DNA of 64,000 nucleotides from Coffea arabica. Its lineage: Eukaryota; Streptophyta; Magnoliopsida; Gentianales; Rubiaceae. This document shows positions 13,301 to 24,926 of the stretch, piece by piece (position 1 is the first letter of the stretch; every line of letters begins with the position of its first letter). The translations under genes were made by a program, and so were the position numbers. Below the pieces are notes generated by a model that was not told the origin of the DNA, did not search any database, and saw only the letters and a list, made by a program, of their open reading frames with translations. The DNA lies in contig NC_092310.1 in NCBI RefSeq assembly GCF_036785885.1, forward strand, positions 434,001 to 498,000. Direction: 5' to 3'.

Positions 13301-15328
13301 TCAACACATTTTTCAACCACCTTTTTATCTCACATTCATCACATAAAAAAAGGTGCTACAATATTTTTTTCAAAAAATTTATCCCAAATAATCTACTATC
13401 CAAACACGCTAATATAAAACAAAAATTAAAGCCAAAGTGCAATGCCAACATAAAGTAGAATGACCTAGAGCAGCTTAGTTGTCTAGTTTAAGAGGAGGAA
13501 AAAGAATCAGGCATTCATTTGAGGTAAAGAACTGGTGCACAAGCACACAATTCTGGCACCCAAAGCTCCGGAAGAAACAAACCTCTCAATTTGGATACAG
13601 TAGGTTGAGCCTTCTCAACAACAGATGAATGATTCCCGGGGAGGAAAAGCCACAGCTTGATCTTCTCATCTATGCAATTTTAAATAGCAAGCAGCAAGGC
13701 AAATTAGCGAACAAAGGTGGGAAAAACAGTTCTATCACTTCCCAGCATATAATACAAGAGATCCCAATTTATTGCTTGCTTACCAGGATTGTGCAAACCC
13801 TGGGACGGATCCCATGGTCCAACAAAAGAATTGGTCCATGTACTAAGAAATCCCTCCTTCTGCAACTGTAGGTGTGATGACAGCACCACAGATGTTGCAG
13901 CATCTCTGGCGTCGACCTTCACACTGAATATGATGATTCAAAACCAATCTTGACATAAATTCCAGAAGAACAGCACAAGGATCATCCATAAAGCTACTAA
14001 AAAATCAAACCTTTTGTCAGACAAGGAGCTAGGATCAAATTCATTTGGCAGAAACTGAAACCACGATATCTGATGTAAACCTCCCTGCAAAAATGGCAAA
14101 CCAAAAGAGGGCAAAAAAAGGTAATGTGGAACCGTAGTTAAGGTCCTTAAGGACAAAACACACTGGGTAAGAAAATATATCATTTTAAAAGGTATGACCA
14201 CTATTGATTTCCTTCCTTTCATAGGAAGGAGGTTGCCAAAGGGGCAACAGCATGAGGATCATAAGCTAGCCTCTGAAATTACATCTACGAATGAACAAAA
14301 TAACAGAGTTCTTTGAAGCCACATTGCACCTATTGAAAAGTCTGTTTCCAACATCGACTCCCTGAACTGCTCACCAATTCTGATACTTATAATGGACTTT
14401 GAGATGGCAGCGACAACAATATTGTGGTTCCAAGAGAATGGAAAGACGAAGCATGTCAAAATAGCTATGTATAACATAAAGTTACAATTTTACATAGGTT
14501 CCTCAATTTTCCGTTGTTCTCTTCTCTTTTTCTTGGATGGCACAGGAGTAATTAGATATGTAGAAACTGGCTTATGGCCCTCTTTCTTGTGTTTTAGGTT
14601 AAAAGAGAGAAGTTGATGCAATGGACAGGTTAAATGATCTAGTTTCAACTAAAAATGTGCAAATTAGTAGCTCCAAATCAAATCCCAGATAAGAGTAAAT
14701 TCTGCCTGACTGATAGTTTTTCGGTTGTATAGCTTTTGAATCAGCATAGATTCACAATCCCGATATGCATGAGATAAACGTTGTAGCGAAAAGAAATACA
14801 GAAAAAAAAAATTGATAGCATACATTAGTTTTCTTATAAAAACAATTTTAAATTTTTGGATAGACTTGACAGTTCTTTTCACCCTAACACATGCTATACA
14901 CTTATACTAATTCATCTTCCTTTTCCTGGTGAGATATGCTTCTGGTGACAACCGTAATTCAGAATAACTTCAATCACCTGCTCCATTGTTTTCTACTATT
15001 ATCTACTATTATTATAGAATTAAAGAAGAGTGAAAACTTCATCCTTGGGGTCCTTAGGTCTACAAAGATACTGACAAAACAATTTGTAGGCTATTCTGGC
15101 CTCGTGATGTTCCTACTTCAGATTGTATCTCCAAGAAAATAAGAAGTAATTTTTATGCACTCAAAATGTTATCCAGACCTCGTATTCATTATCGCACACG
15201 AAAAAAAAAGAAAATCACAACATGGGATAGACACAACCAAAATGAACAGAGGATAATGAACAAAGAAAATAAAATGAAGGAAGGTAAGAAAGTGGGAAAC
15301 ATACAATCTTAAATACATTTGTCCACAT
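1364..15328 (-). CDS. MED13: Mediator complex subunit 13 (MED13/GCT/MAB2), 3' end beyond window
   Basis: MED13 is the large scaffold of the CDK8 kinase module of Mediator and modulates RNA polymerase II transcription in the nucleus. I read 20 coding exons, all with GT/AG borders and compatible phases: 15305-15328, 14011-14084, 13784-13923, 13583-13669, 13116-13203, 12854-12937, 12060-12137, 11882-11961, 11193-11271, 10742-11059, 10351-10410, 9998-10241, 8073-8321, 5939-7306, 4989-5187, 4740-4872, 4024-4111, 3771-3849, 3320-3615, 1364-2465. They encode about 1,623 residues. The protein starts MWTNVFKIGGLHQISWFQFL, the MED13 N-terminal domain. The EFGDFGDLFEDDVLPFGEPP stretch crosses the 8073/7306 junction, and the MED13 C-terminal domain contains DWRWLVCIWTDSRGELLDSY. 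A Ser-rich run lies in exon 12. Plant MED13 is about 1,900 residues, so 250-300 are missing; the exon ends at donor GTATGTTG and no further exon is visible to position 1. The 4988 donor was chosen by phase. No in-frame stop was seen. Confidence 0.95.
5271..5450. repeat. Diverged tandem duplication of about 100 bp in a MED13 intron
   Basis: Two imperfect copies share the order 'caacatgac ... gatgag ... cacaattaa/cacatttaa ... ctcactcctt' at about 5272-5340 and 5373-5440. They lie in the intron between exons 14 and 15 and have no coding content. Confidence 0.45.
8475..8618. repeat. 72-bp tandem duplication in MED13 intron
   Basis: Two nearly identical units, 8475-8546 and 8547-8618, both begin ccaagtgcagcc and differ at only a few bases. 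They lie in the intron between exons 12 and 13. Their similarity suggests a recent duplication. Confidence 0.8.
8747..8797. repeat. 25-bp tandem duplication in MED13 intron
   Basis: The string ctgtatggtttgagcattg followed by tgttgt occurs twice head to tail. It is in the same intron as the 72-bp duplication. Confidence 0.8.
12646..12667 (+). repeat. G-rich run with G-quadruplex potential in MED13 intron
   Basis: Four G tracts of 4-5 bases are separated by single A residues. The run is G-rich on the plus strand and therefore C-rich in the MED13 transcript. It lies in the intron between exons 6 and 7. Confidence 0.7.
13256..13406. mobile_element. MITE-like element (151 bp) in MED13 intron
   Basis: A perfect 21-bp terminal inverted repeat bounds the element: TGTTTGGATAGTAGATTA... 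at 13256-13276 and its reverse complement at 13386-13406. The interior is AT-rich and non-coding. I could not recognise a clear target-site duplication. It lies in the intron between exons 4 and 5. Confidence 0.75.
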
Positions 15329-15900
15329 CAGCTGCAAACGGACCAGAAAAATTTAACAATTCAAGCTCAGCAGTCTGGATCCTGAGCTCTATAGAATAAA
15401 TAGCAACTGCACAAATCAAACAATAGATGAGTTCCAACCCAACAAAGATTTGCAATTTCATCCGAATTGCAGCTAAGAAGATGCAAATATGAATTCAAGC
15501 TTTGGAGAATTTTTTAAGTAATAAAAATCAAATAGGGAAAAAAAACAAAGGGTAGTGAGTAGAAAGAGAGAAGTAGCTGAATTTGAAGTTATTGATAACT
15601 ACCTAGTATAATTACTCCATAAACCCTAATGCTTTGAGCTTCATTTAGCAGCAAAAAAAATCATAAAACCCGAATTTAAAAAAAAAAAAAGTTGCAAAAT
15701 TTGGGTGGCTTAGGGCTTATAATTATTCCCCAATACAAATAGTATTAATATCATCTTAAACAAAACAAAAAAAAATTCTACCGGCATACCGGAGGTTTTG
15801 CAGAGAAAGAGATTCGGATAATCTAAGCTGAGTGATGATCAGCTCGGGATTTTGCCGTCAGGAAATGGTATTCGGGTCGGGTGGGTGGGGTTCGGAGTCA
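15329..15900 (-). promoter_or_regulatory. MED13 5' leader with probable leader intron
   Basis: Upstream of the MED13 ATG, the minus strand shows a candidate donor CTCCG|GTATGCC near 15791 preceded by pyrimidine-rich leader-like sequence. This suggests a non-coding first exon at about 15792-15900 and a leader intron. The exact acceptor and transcription start cannot be fixed by eye. Confidence 0.4.
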
Positions 15901-16890
15901 GCTCCCTGGGGCTCCTAACTTTTGGGGAGGAGGAAACCTTTGACGCTAGCTTGGAATGCTCCATTAATAAATCATTATTACCGTACTATAAATTTTGGAC
16001 CCAAAAGGCCAGAAGATAATTTAGTGGAAAGTATTTTACATTTTTTTTGAACAAAAATTTAAACTTCTTGCAATATTTATTTGTAGGAAGATCTTATTTA
16101 CATAATGCTACTATTATAGCATATGATTCAAATTGCACCTAAGCAATTAATCAACATCTTTTAGACCTAGGAATGAAATAATTTAAGCACATTTGTTGCA
16201 ATTTATTTTTTTAAAAAAAATAACTTATATCACTATTTAGTTCCTAATTAAAAATTTTTACATTCATAAAAGAACAGCTCAGTTGTTTTAAATTTAGTAC
16301 AAATAATTTTTTCAAAAATATCAATTACTAAATAAATATTTCCTTTCATATTTTCTTTTTTAATTTTTTTCTAAATAAAGAAATAAACTTTTAATAAATA
16401 GAATGTATTCACCATTCTATTCTATTGAAAAATTTACAAAACAATAGTATATCATTATTAATTGCAATATATGAAATATCTTGGGAACGGTGTAATTTTT
16501 TGTTGTTTATTGCAAAAACAAAAATTTAATTGAAGTTGGGCTTGAAGTTTTCTAAAGAAAAATTAATATATTTTTTTATCATATTTTTTAATTATATTTT
16601 CATCTTATGTATATCAAATTATAACATTTATAGTATATTTTTTTAAAGAATGTTTGAAAAATTGTCATTCAAATGGAACCATAAATTTTTTTTTTTGGGG
16701 AAATGAAAAAGGAGATGAAAAATATGAAATAATTCAGAAATTAAGAAATATATTTTGTAGCCCCCTCCGAGAAACTTGCCAGCCCATCGTATGATGAAAA
16801 TGAGAAATTCTACATTTCCACAACCTATTTAAACAAGAAAAAGAATGGTAGGGCAGAAAAAAAAAAAGAAACAAAAAGGAAAAAGTGAAA
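15901..16890. promoter_or_regulatory. Divergent MED13 / EF-P intergenic region
   Basis: About 1 kb of very AT-rich sequence separates the two head-to-head genes. On the EF-P side a TATA-like TATTTAAA lies at 16826-16833, about 58 bases before the ATG. A TGGGCT site-II-like word, common in promoters of plant mitochondrial protein genes, lies at 16537-16542. No ORF is credible here. The regulatory assignment rests on position and short words only. Confidence 0.4.
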
Positions 16891-19800
16891 ATGCGAGGAG
16901 TAGTGAGAAGCAAAGTCGGCAGAGCTCTGTATTCGGTGGCGGCGGCGGCGGCGGCGGGAACGGCATCGGCGACTTCTGCTGCTGCTGTTTCTAGAAATCC
17001 ATTAAAACACCCTGGCCATGATTGGTTAATTGTAAGAACTCTCGCCTCTATATGCTGGACCACTCAATCTCATTCCTCCTACAAAGTTCACACTGGAGCA
17101 GGAGCTCTGCTCGCTTCCCCGTGGTCTATTACTCAGCTCCGTCACGCCAGATTTTCCGGCGCGGATGTATGTTATTTCTCGCCTTTTGCTGGAAAAAATC
17201 AAAACTTGATCATTAGTTAATAGCTGTGTTGATTACACTTGCTGGAATACTTGCTTATGCATCATATATTGATGTTATCATTATTGATTCTTCACGGTAA
17301 TCTTCTACTCATTCCTCCGAACTGAAAATAGATTGAAGGTTTCTTTTTTTCTTTTTACGTAACTTTTTTTCTCTTTATGATATCATTACGTGGAAAAGAG
17401 ATGCTTCAGAATTAGGAGTTTACTTGTATACTTTTGAGAGTATTATTAGGTAGAGAATTAATGAAATTATCGTTTAATTGACTGTTTAAGATGTAGATGG
17501 CAAAATGTAGCTTGTTTCCTAATGAACTTCAGACATTTTAAGGTCAGACATAGTAATGAAACTAAGCAATTCAACTGGAAAATGTGTATACCAATATTGA
17601 CAGTGTAATGGCATCATGATTTAGTCTTCAGTTCTCGAAAGTGTTGCATATATGGTGGGTTGCTGGCTTAAAAATTTTCAGGGTGTCTAGATGCTATGAC
17701 TTTGACCTGCAACAGGGTTGTAAATGGTGGTACACATAAATCCTAAATGCGCTTAGCTTAGTAACCATTTCAAAATTGAGGATACGTCTCCATTTTGCTT
17801 CTTGTGCAGTGATGGATAAGAATAAATTTTGCTTCTGCAAAATATCTGCTTTCTGAAAAGCAACAAGTTATAATAGATGCTTTCTGATAATAACATTTTT
17901 TTTAAGAAAAATATATAAATGGGAAAAGATGTACTTTGAAGTTTTAAACAGGTTTTGCAGAATCGCTATTTCAAAGCTGCTAATAGAAAGACTGAAAAGC
18001 AAAGGGAACAGGAACATTTTTTTTTACTTAATCTGTTTTTTTTTTAAATATTCCTACTTAGAACACCGGATTCTCAGTAGCTTTTTCATTGCATACTAAA
18101 GGTACGTATAATTAGGAGACAAATTGTAATCTCAAGTTGTATACCACAAGAGCTTCTTTGACTTGAAGGTTCTGTTTTGACTTATTTCTGTGTTTGACAA
18201 ATTAAAGGTTCTGTGTTTGTTACACAGGAAAGATAGAAATGGTAAAATTCTTTTAGCTTTCAGCTTTTTGTGTATGAGTCTGCATGTATTTCTCCATTGT
18301 TGCCTTCTATTGCAAACTGTTGTTACTGCATTATTTGTCATGATTTGAGTAATTATCTTCTCCTCAGTCTTGTGTTACTCATATGGTTAATTGCTTGTCT
18401 AACATTGGTGCAGGTGAGACCTGGGAATGTCATCGAGAGAAAAGGTTAGATTTTTAATACATTGAATTAAAGCGATTATGACATAATATGCATGCCACTA
18501 ATTGAGCATTCCAATGTTGTTTTCGGATGGTTTTGGTGGTATTCAGGAAAGATTTATCAGGTAATTAAGTGTGCCAATTTTTTATTTTTCAATACATTGT
18601 GATGTCATTACTTGTTTCCATATACTATTTTACATGAAATGGTCCTTGATGAAGTTTAATTTGGTTCAGGTAGTAAAGGCCCAGCATACAACTCAAGGAA
18701 GAGGAGGAGCAATAATACAGGTCTAGCTTTGCTCTTTCGGTGCAGTTTCACGCATTTTAATTCCTATAATCTTCAAGCTCAAGTGCATTTTAGTTCTAAA
18801 GACATCCTTATGGGACTTGTGATATTTTTTTTCTCAACTATTTCTAGCTTTGCTCTTTCAGTGCAGTTTCACGCATTTTAATTCCTATAATCTTCAAGCT
18901 CAAGTGCATTTTAGTTCTAAAGACATCCTTATGGGACTTGTGATATTTTTTTTCTCAACTATTTCTTGGAAGGTAAAACATGGTAGATTTGTCCTACTCT
19001 CTTGAGAATGTTGTGCACTGTCCCCGTCATAATGTGTTATCTATGACTCACTGGTTGGTTGCTAAGAATGCCATCTTATTGCTGACTTTTATTTAGTATT
19101 ATTTCTGGAAGTTTTACCAACACTTTCTGTTAACAAAATCTTCTGGCTTGTCATGTTAGTGACACACATTTTCTTATCCCTGCACCCTGTGACATGGTTT
19201 TGGCAGTAAATCATACAAACCATGATTATGATTTACCAGACATAATGATATATTTTAGAGAATCCTGTTTGCGTATTAGGACTTTTCATTTTATACTGTT
19301 TCATCGAGTCCTTTGGTTTGTGAATTTTGAAATACTTTTGTGCCTTGGATGGTTGACATAGGATATGGCTCTGTTCTTGTTTAGTTCTAACTTGTTCCTG
19401 TAATTTAAGTTTATTGACTGTTGAAAACGCTGTTTGACAATATTGAAAATTATTGCTTGAAAATTTTTGAAAAGCCAAAAATTGTTGTGAGTGGCGCCTC
19501 GACATTGTGTCGAAGAAACAGCCTTTTCAGCTTACAAATATTCTACGAACAGCTTAATTGGATTTAGCATTGTAAAAGATATAATCTGCAGATTTTAAGG
19601 TACTATCTTCTTAGAGCAGCTTATTTGTTTATCATTTCCCTGAACTGCTGCAATGTATATGATCTTGTCTTCACTCTTGAATATTATTAAATATCTGTCA
19701 GTTGTACTCATGCCTTTTCCTTTTTTTTTTTTTGAGAATATTACAGGTGGAACTGCGTGATGTTGATAGTGGAAGTAAAGTAAATGAAAGGTTCCGTACT

Positions 19801-22800
19801 GACGAGTCTATTGAAAGTATGAATTTCAACTACTTGATTCTTGTTGCTTTAAACTCATGCTTGAGATTTTCGTGTTGAATGCTTGTAATACTTTGAAGTC
19901 TTAAGCTTACTCGTATGTAGTGGACTGAAGCCCAGTCCTACATTATTGTTTCATCATGGGTGGCAATATTCAGTCGTTCTACTTTCCTGTGTACCATAAA
20001 AATATTGTCCATCAGTTTTATGAGGGGAGGAAAAATGTTTTTCCCTTATAATTGACCTACATGTTAGTGGCTAAATCGTTTATTGAAGTTAAATATAAAA
20101 GTGTTGGATGCGTCCTTTACAAGCACAAAGTAGATGGTGCATGGGCAAGAGTTGAAGTAATACAATAACAAGAGCTAGTGATCCTTTTGACTTCCAGTCA
20201 TTCTACGGTTTGTGACTAAAAACTGTGTCTTCTTCAATTTGTCTTTTTAAGAGACTGACACTGTCTAATTTGAAATTTATTTTGATTATAACATTTGCCC
20301 GTGTGGATATACTTTCCTAATATTATTAGAAAGTTTGCTCCAGTATTTTATACGATTTGATTATTTTGGTGATCTGATAATCCAATGAAGCTTGTTCCTG
20401 TTTACATGTCCAATAAATAAACATGCTTGCCATTCTCCTTAGTTTTACTGCTCTTTTTCTTTGTAAGAATAGTCAAATTAATTGTTTCAAATCTTAAAGA
20501 TATGGAACAGCAGAGTGAGACCATGCAGCATGAACAAAGCAGAGGTTCTATGTATTCATTTGTTACAACTGCTGTCTTCTTTTTCACCACATGTGTGTTT
20601 TTTATGGCTAGAGCCTATTGTTGTCTAAGAAATGTTCAGAAAATGTACTACATTTATCTGCCATATGCGAAATCAATTATGTACAAGATCTTCAAATTCC
20701 CAGGCTATGGGTCTGATGTGGAAATTGCTAAAGTTTATTGCTTTTTAATATTCATTTGTATGAGAAGTTTTAAATTAATAGCTTGTGTTTGCAGAAGTTT
20801 ATGTTGAAGAAAAATCTTTCAGTTACCTTTATAATGAGGATGACATTGTTGTTCTTATGGAGTAAGTCCTAACTTATGGTCTTGATTTTGAGCTGTTGAT
20901 CATCTTCTGAATTTATTCGAAGGCTTGATGATTATTTGTAATTATGCAGGCCTGAGACATATGCACAAATTAATGTTCCAAAGCACTTGTTTGGTGAATC
21001 TCTTCCATACCTCCAAGGTAAAAATGTCACATGTTTTATTTATTTAGTTCCCTTTTCCTGTTCTACATTGCAGATATTGTAGAAATTTGTGTGTGCCAAA
21101 GGAATGTTTAAATTTTGGATGAAATGGCAGCTAACTTATTTGATTGACATGCTTAATGATTAGAAAATACACTTCATGGACCTCATGGAATGCAGATGAT
21201 ATGAAAGTTAAGCTGCAACTTTACGATGAGAAGCCGATGTCTGTGTCAATTCCTCCGAAAGTGACATGTACTGTTGCTGAGGCACAAGTTCCAATAAAGG
21301 GGTCTACAGCAACTCCTCAGTATGTTTATCACTTTTTAGATTGTAGGCCGAAAAGAACCTCAACATGTAGTATTCATATTTGTCCAGAACCTAACCAGGC
21401 ATAGTTTATATAGATGCTCCTGCTCTGATGCTCTTTACATCTCATCTATCTTGTTCAGATTAAGTTGCTATGCAATATCTCTGGTCCTCCTTTGGTTGTC
21501 ATTTTTCTGTCATTGCATTGCAACTTAAATAGCTTGCAGCTGTGTCTTCAAGTGGTTGTGCTTGCTTGATACTTGTAAGGATTTTGTCTCATCTGTAAGA
21601 CTTCTGAATGCTTTGACACAAAATCTAGTATCCCTCAAGAATTTAGTTTACCTCAAGTTTTTCGTGTTTGAAGTTGGTGTACATATTTAAACAAATGTAT
21701 AGCTCTTGCATAGTTTAAAATTTCTCACACAATTTTTCAGCCAAAAGCAAAATTTTGCTGGTGTTTCTTTGCATTTCTGTACTTCAGCAAATTTTTGTGT
21801 TGCATGAATATGCTCCCGTCCATAGTGTGTTCATGTTTGTCGGACTACAATTGATCTTCCAGTGGTTTAATGCTGGCATGTTTTGTATCAGTAAAGACGA
21901 CTTCTAAGAGTGTGAGGTATCCATATCTTTGGATTTCTCTTAAATGCTAAAATTAGGAAATGAAAAGGGCGTAAGTTGAGAACTGGAAAAGAAATTTCTA
22001 CCTGTATAGTCTGGTAAAGGCTTTGCATAATTGGAAAGGGTTCCTCTTGTTAAGACCATGTATTACTTACAGGAGATGGCCGGTTGGTTTACATGCAATT
22101 GGTATGTTTATTATTTATGAAACTAAATTTGTGATTTTGTTGCTGAGAGGGTACGGCGCTGGTATGTTGAATCAGCAAAATCAGTAACACATGAGAGCAA
22201 GAGATACAGTCAGGGAGAGTCTCTTTTGTTGAATTGGTAGCAGTGACTAATATGTCCTCTGAATATGAAATGACTTTGGTGGATATAAATCTTCTTTTAA
22301 GTACTACCAAAGGAATGAAAGTTTTAGACCAACAAGTAAGTCTTTGGCACTATGAGATTTGTTGAGAAAGTCAAGCTTGCTAATCTCCTAGTTCTGCTTC
22401 TTCCTTCTCTAATTCTGAGTTCCTAGTTTCTCATAATTTTTCACTTTTACAGGTATAAGAAGGTTAAGCTGGACAATGGTCTCACAGTTCAGGTGAGTTG
22501 ATCGTGTTCTCACCTATGATTCATGATTCTTTTCTGGACATTATTACTCTGTAGCCGCTACCAGATGTGATAAATTGCCACTATGTTAACCTAGCAAACG
22601 TGATGCAGAACCAACAATAAACAAATTTGTCTTGTGATGTTTAAATGGATGGATGCACTGTTGTAAATTGCAATTTGAGACCGATTTTCCTGTTAACCAA
22701 TTTCTGAATGAGATTACTGGACCAGAAATGGGGAAACCATGTGAAAGAATGAGGTGAAGAAATGTGTTGACAAATAATAATCTGTGGATCTTGGCTTTTT

Positions 22801-24280
22801 ACTTGTGAGTGACTACATTTGTGTGAATGTGATGGACACCACATTCGTCATGACTTCGGCCCAATAATGGAACCAAGCAAGCATTTTGGACAATGTTGAA
22901 AAATTGATGGAAAGTAATTGAAGTTGGTATTTAGAGCTTTTCTTATAGATTGCATACTTAAAAAGGTATAGTGAAGGTTTGCATATAATCATGTCCACTA
23001 TAGATGGTCCCTTTTTTGGTTTTGGGGAGGAGGTAACAAGTGAGAGAAAATATGTAGAATACTTGCTTAGAATGAAATATTTGGAACGTAATTGTGCTAT
23101 TGTTTTACTGGAGTGTTCTGCCTAAAAGATGAAATATCCTAGAGAGACTTGTGTTTGGCAAGGAAGAGTTTAGTCTCCTGAAATTTATTTATGTTTAAAC
23201 CTGATTGACAATACCTGTGAAAAGAAGAGAGAAAGGATGTGCTCGTGAAACTTCTGGGGGTCGTCCTTAGGATCCTAGGATTACATTTGGTAAGGAACTA
23301 CTGAGATAGTCATAGCTAAAACAGTTATAGTAGAAAAGGGGTGGGCAAGAACTCTGGGGCCAAGATCTTGGAAACTCTATGCTCTTTTGGAGGAGATGTG
23401 AAGGCAAAAAGCCGCCCTAGCAAAAGGAAAAGTACAGAGTTGCTTCAAGCAGTTCCTGTTTTTTTTTTGCTCTGCATTTTTTCTCAGTTATCGCATGCTT
23501 ATTGCATGCTTTGTTTTGGTAATACTGACACTTGGTGTTGGTTTACTTGGAGTTTTGCCTAATACATGTAATTGGGCTGATTTATAAGAAGAATCTTGTC
23601 CGTGACTTGGCCTATTCTAGGGATTGGTGAAGGGGAAGCATTGTATTATTTTCTTAGTGTTCTACACAAATAAATTTGACAAGGATTTCCGTAATTGTTC
23701 ATATTTTGTTATGTTGCCACTTGCAACCCAGAATTGTTTTGATAAAACTTAGCATGTGGTGGCACTGTCAAAGTAAATGAATAGATTGTTTTCTTACTCT
23801 TTTTATGTACCCCCGTTTCTGTAGGTACCATCTTACGTGTTAGCTGGCGAGAAGATAATTATCAATACTGCCGATAATTCTTTCATAAGCAGGTGAGTGT
23901 AATGTGTGATTCTTTTCCATGAGAAATTGAAACATACGTCATTTGCTACATTTCCTGGTCGTCTTGGCATCCCAATACATAGTTTTAGGAATTTCTTATT
24001 TCCTGTTAAGCTTAGTGCACTTTGACATCTCTATTCTTGTCACCTTTTGATAAATACCTAATAGATTAGGTTCAATTCAGATGTTTTCCATTCATTTTTC
24101 CTGCTTTTTGTGGCTGATATGTTAATCCATTATATTTCAGGATCTTAATATCGTGTGGTGTCTTTTATTTTGCGCATTACAGACTGTTGACTTTGGATAT
24201 CCAAAGTATTTTACGTGCCACTTTGCATATTTCCTATGTACGTCTGACAGCACATTTTCGCGTTGTTTCGCAGGGCTTAA
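16891..24280 (+). CDS. Organellar (probably mitochondrial) elongation factor P
   Basis: EF-P binds the ribosome between the P and E sites and helps stalled peptide bonds form, classically at proline runs. There are eleven exons: 16891-17166, 18414-18444, 18547-18560, 18670-18720, 19747-19816, 20795-20861, 20950-21017, 21196-21319, 22453-22492, 23825-23892 and 24274-24280, giving 271 residues. Residues 1-92 are rich in Arg, Ala and Ser and poor in acids (AAAAAA run at 18-23), a likely targeting peptide. The KOW-like domain starts near VRPGNVIERKGKIYQ (93-107), the OB domain follows (ESIEKVYVEEKSFSYLYNED), and the C-terminal domain has TPQYKKVKLDNGLTVQVPSY. The loop tip reads TTQGRGGA, so the residue modified as Lys34 in E. 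coli appears to be Arg118. Exon 3 is only 14 nt. The last coding exon adds GGCTTAA, giving an end ...FISRA; a later acceptor near 24376 would give ...FISR. The ATG was chosen over an upstream in-frame GTG at 16885. Confidence 0.93.
18722..18966 (+). repeat. 121-bp tandem duplication in EF-P intron 4
   Basis: Two copies, about 18722-18842 and 18843-18963, are almost identical; the clearest difference is tttcggtgcag versus tttcagtgcag. The first copy begins right at the donor of exon 4 (18720/18721), so the second carries a duplicated near-donor sequence lacking the exon. Its effect on splicing is unknown. Confidence 0.9.
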
Positions 24281-24779
24281 TCTGGGCCCTTTTGAATGCT
24301 CTGGAGTTATCGTTCAGGATGGACCTTTTCTGCAGGCACTCGTTATATAGGATTACTTCAAATTTTGTCACTGTAGGTAATGATGGGTTGATGAGAAACA
24401 AGTGTTCATTTCGGGGTTATTGCGTATGCAGTATTTCTTTTCAATGAGAATGTTTTACATTTTGCATATTTATGAGAATCCCACTTTTCGACTTGTCGAT
24501 CCGTATATTCCCCCAGTGGGAGGGAGGTGATGAGGCTACAGCTTTGTCCAGTGGTTTTGGAAAAGAACTCATGGATGGAGATGGGACCATTAGAATGGAT
24601 TTTTGACACAGGTATTCATATTTGGATCAGCAGCATTGCATGGAAGCCAAATGCCCCAGCAATGTGCAAAAATGACTTCCCACAAATCATTGGTGTTGTA
24701 TTATCACGGGTATTATTGATCTCTTCAATTGATTTGTGCTTCTTACCTAATCTTGTACATAAAACGTTTATCTTTTTTC

Positions 24780-24785
24780 AATAAA
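24780..24785 (+). terminator. AATAAA poly(A) signal of EF-P
   Basis: A canonical AATAAA follows a T-rich stretch about 500 bases after the EF-P stop codon. The next 120 bases hold no gene before the minus-strand F-box pseudogene. Confidence 0.5.
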
Positions 24786-24926
24786 GAATCAACGTGAATC
24801 ACCATGCATGATGCCAATCTAGCAAGTTTTAGTTTACTGGGTGAAATTGTTCAGCTTTTGATTTGACTTCCTTACAAAGCAGGACAAAATAATTACCAGT
24901 TGGACTAATCTAAAGCTACCATGGTC

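Noticed and set aside
16734..17063. 109-codon minus-strand frame overlapping the first EF-P exon
   Set aside because: It is the antisense shadow of the GC-rich targeting-peptide exon and has no family resemblance.
24376..24382. Alternative last EF-P acceptor giving an immediate stop
   Set aside because: It is possible, but the 24273 acceptor gives the ...SRA end I expect for plant organellar EF-P, and it comes first.
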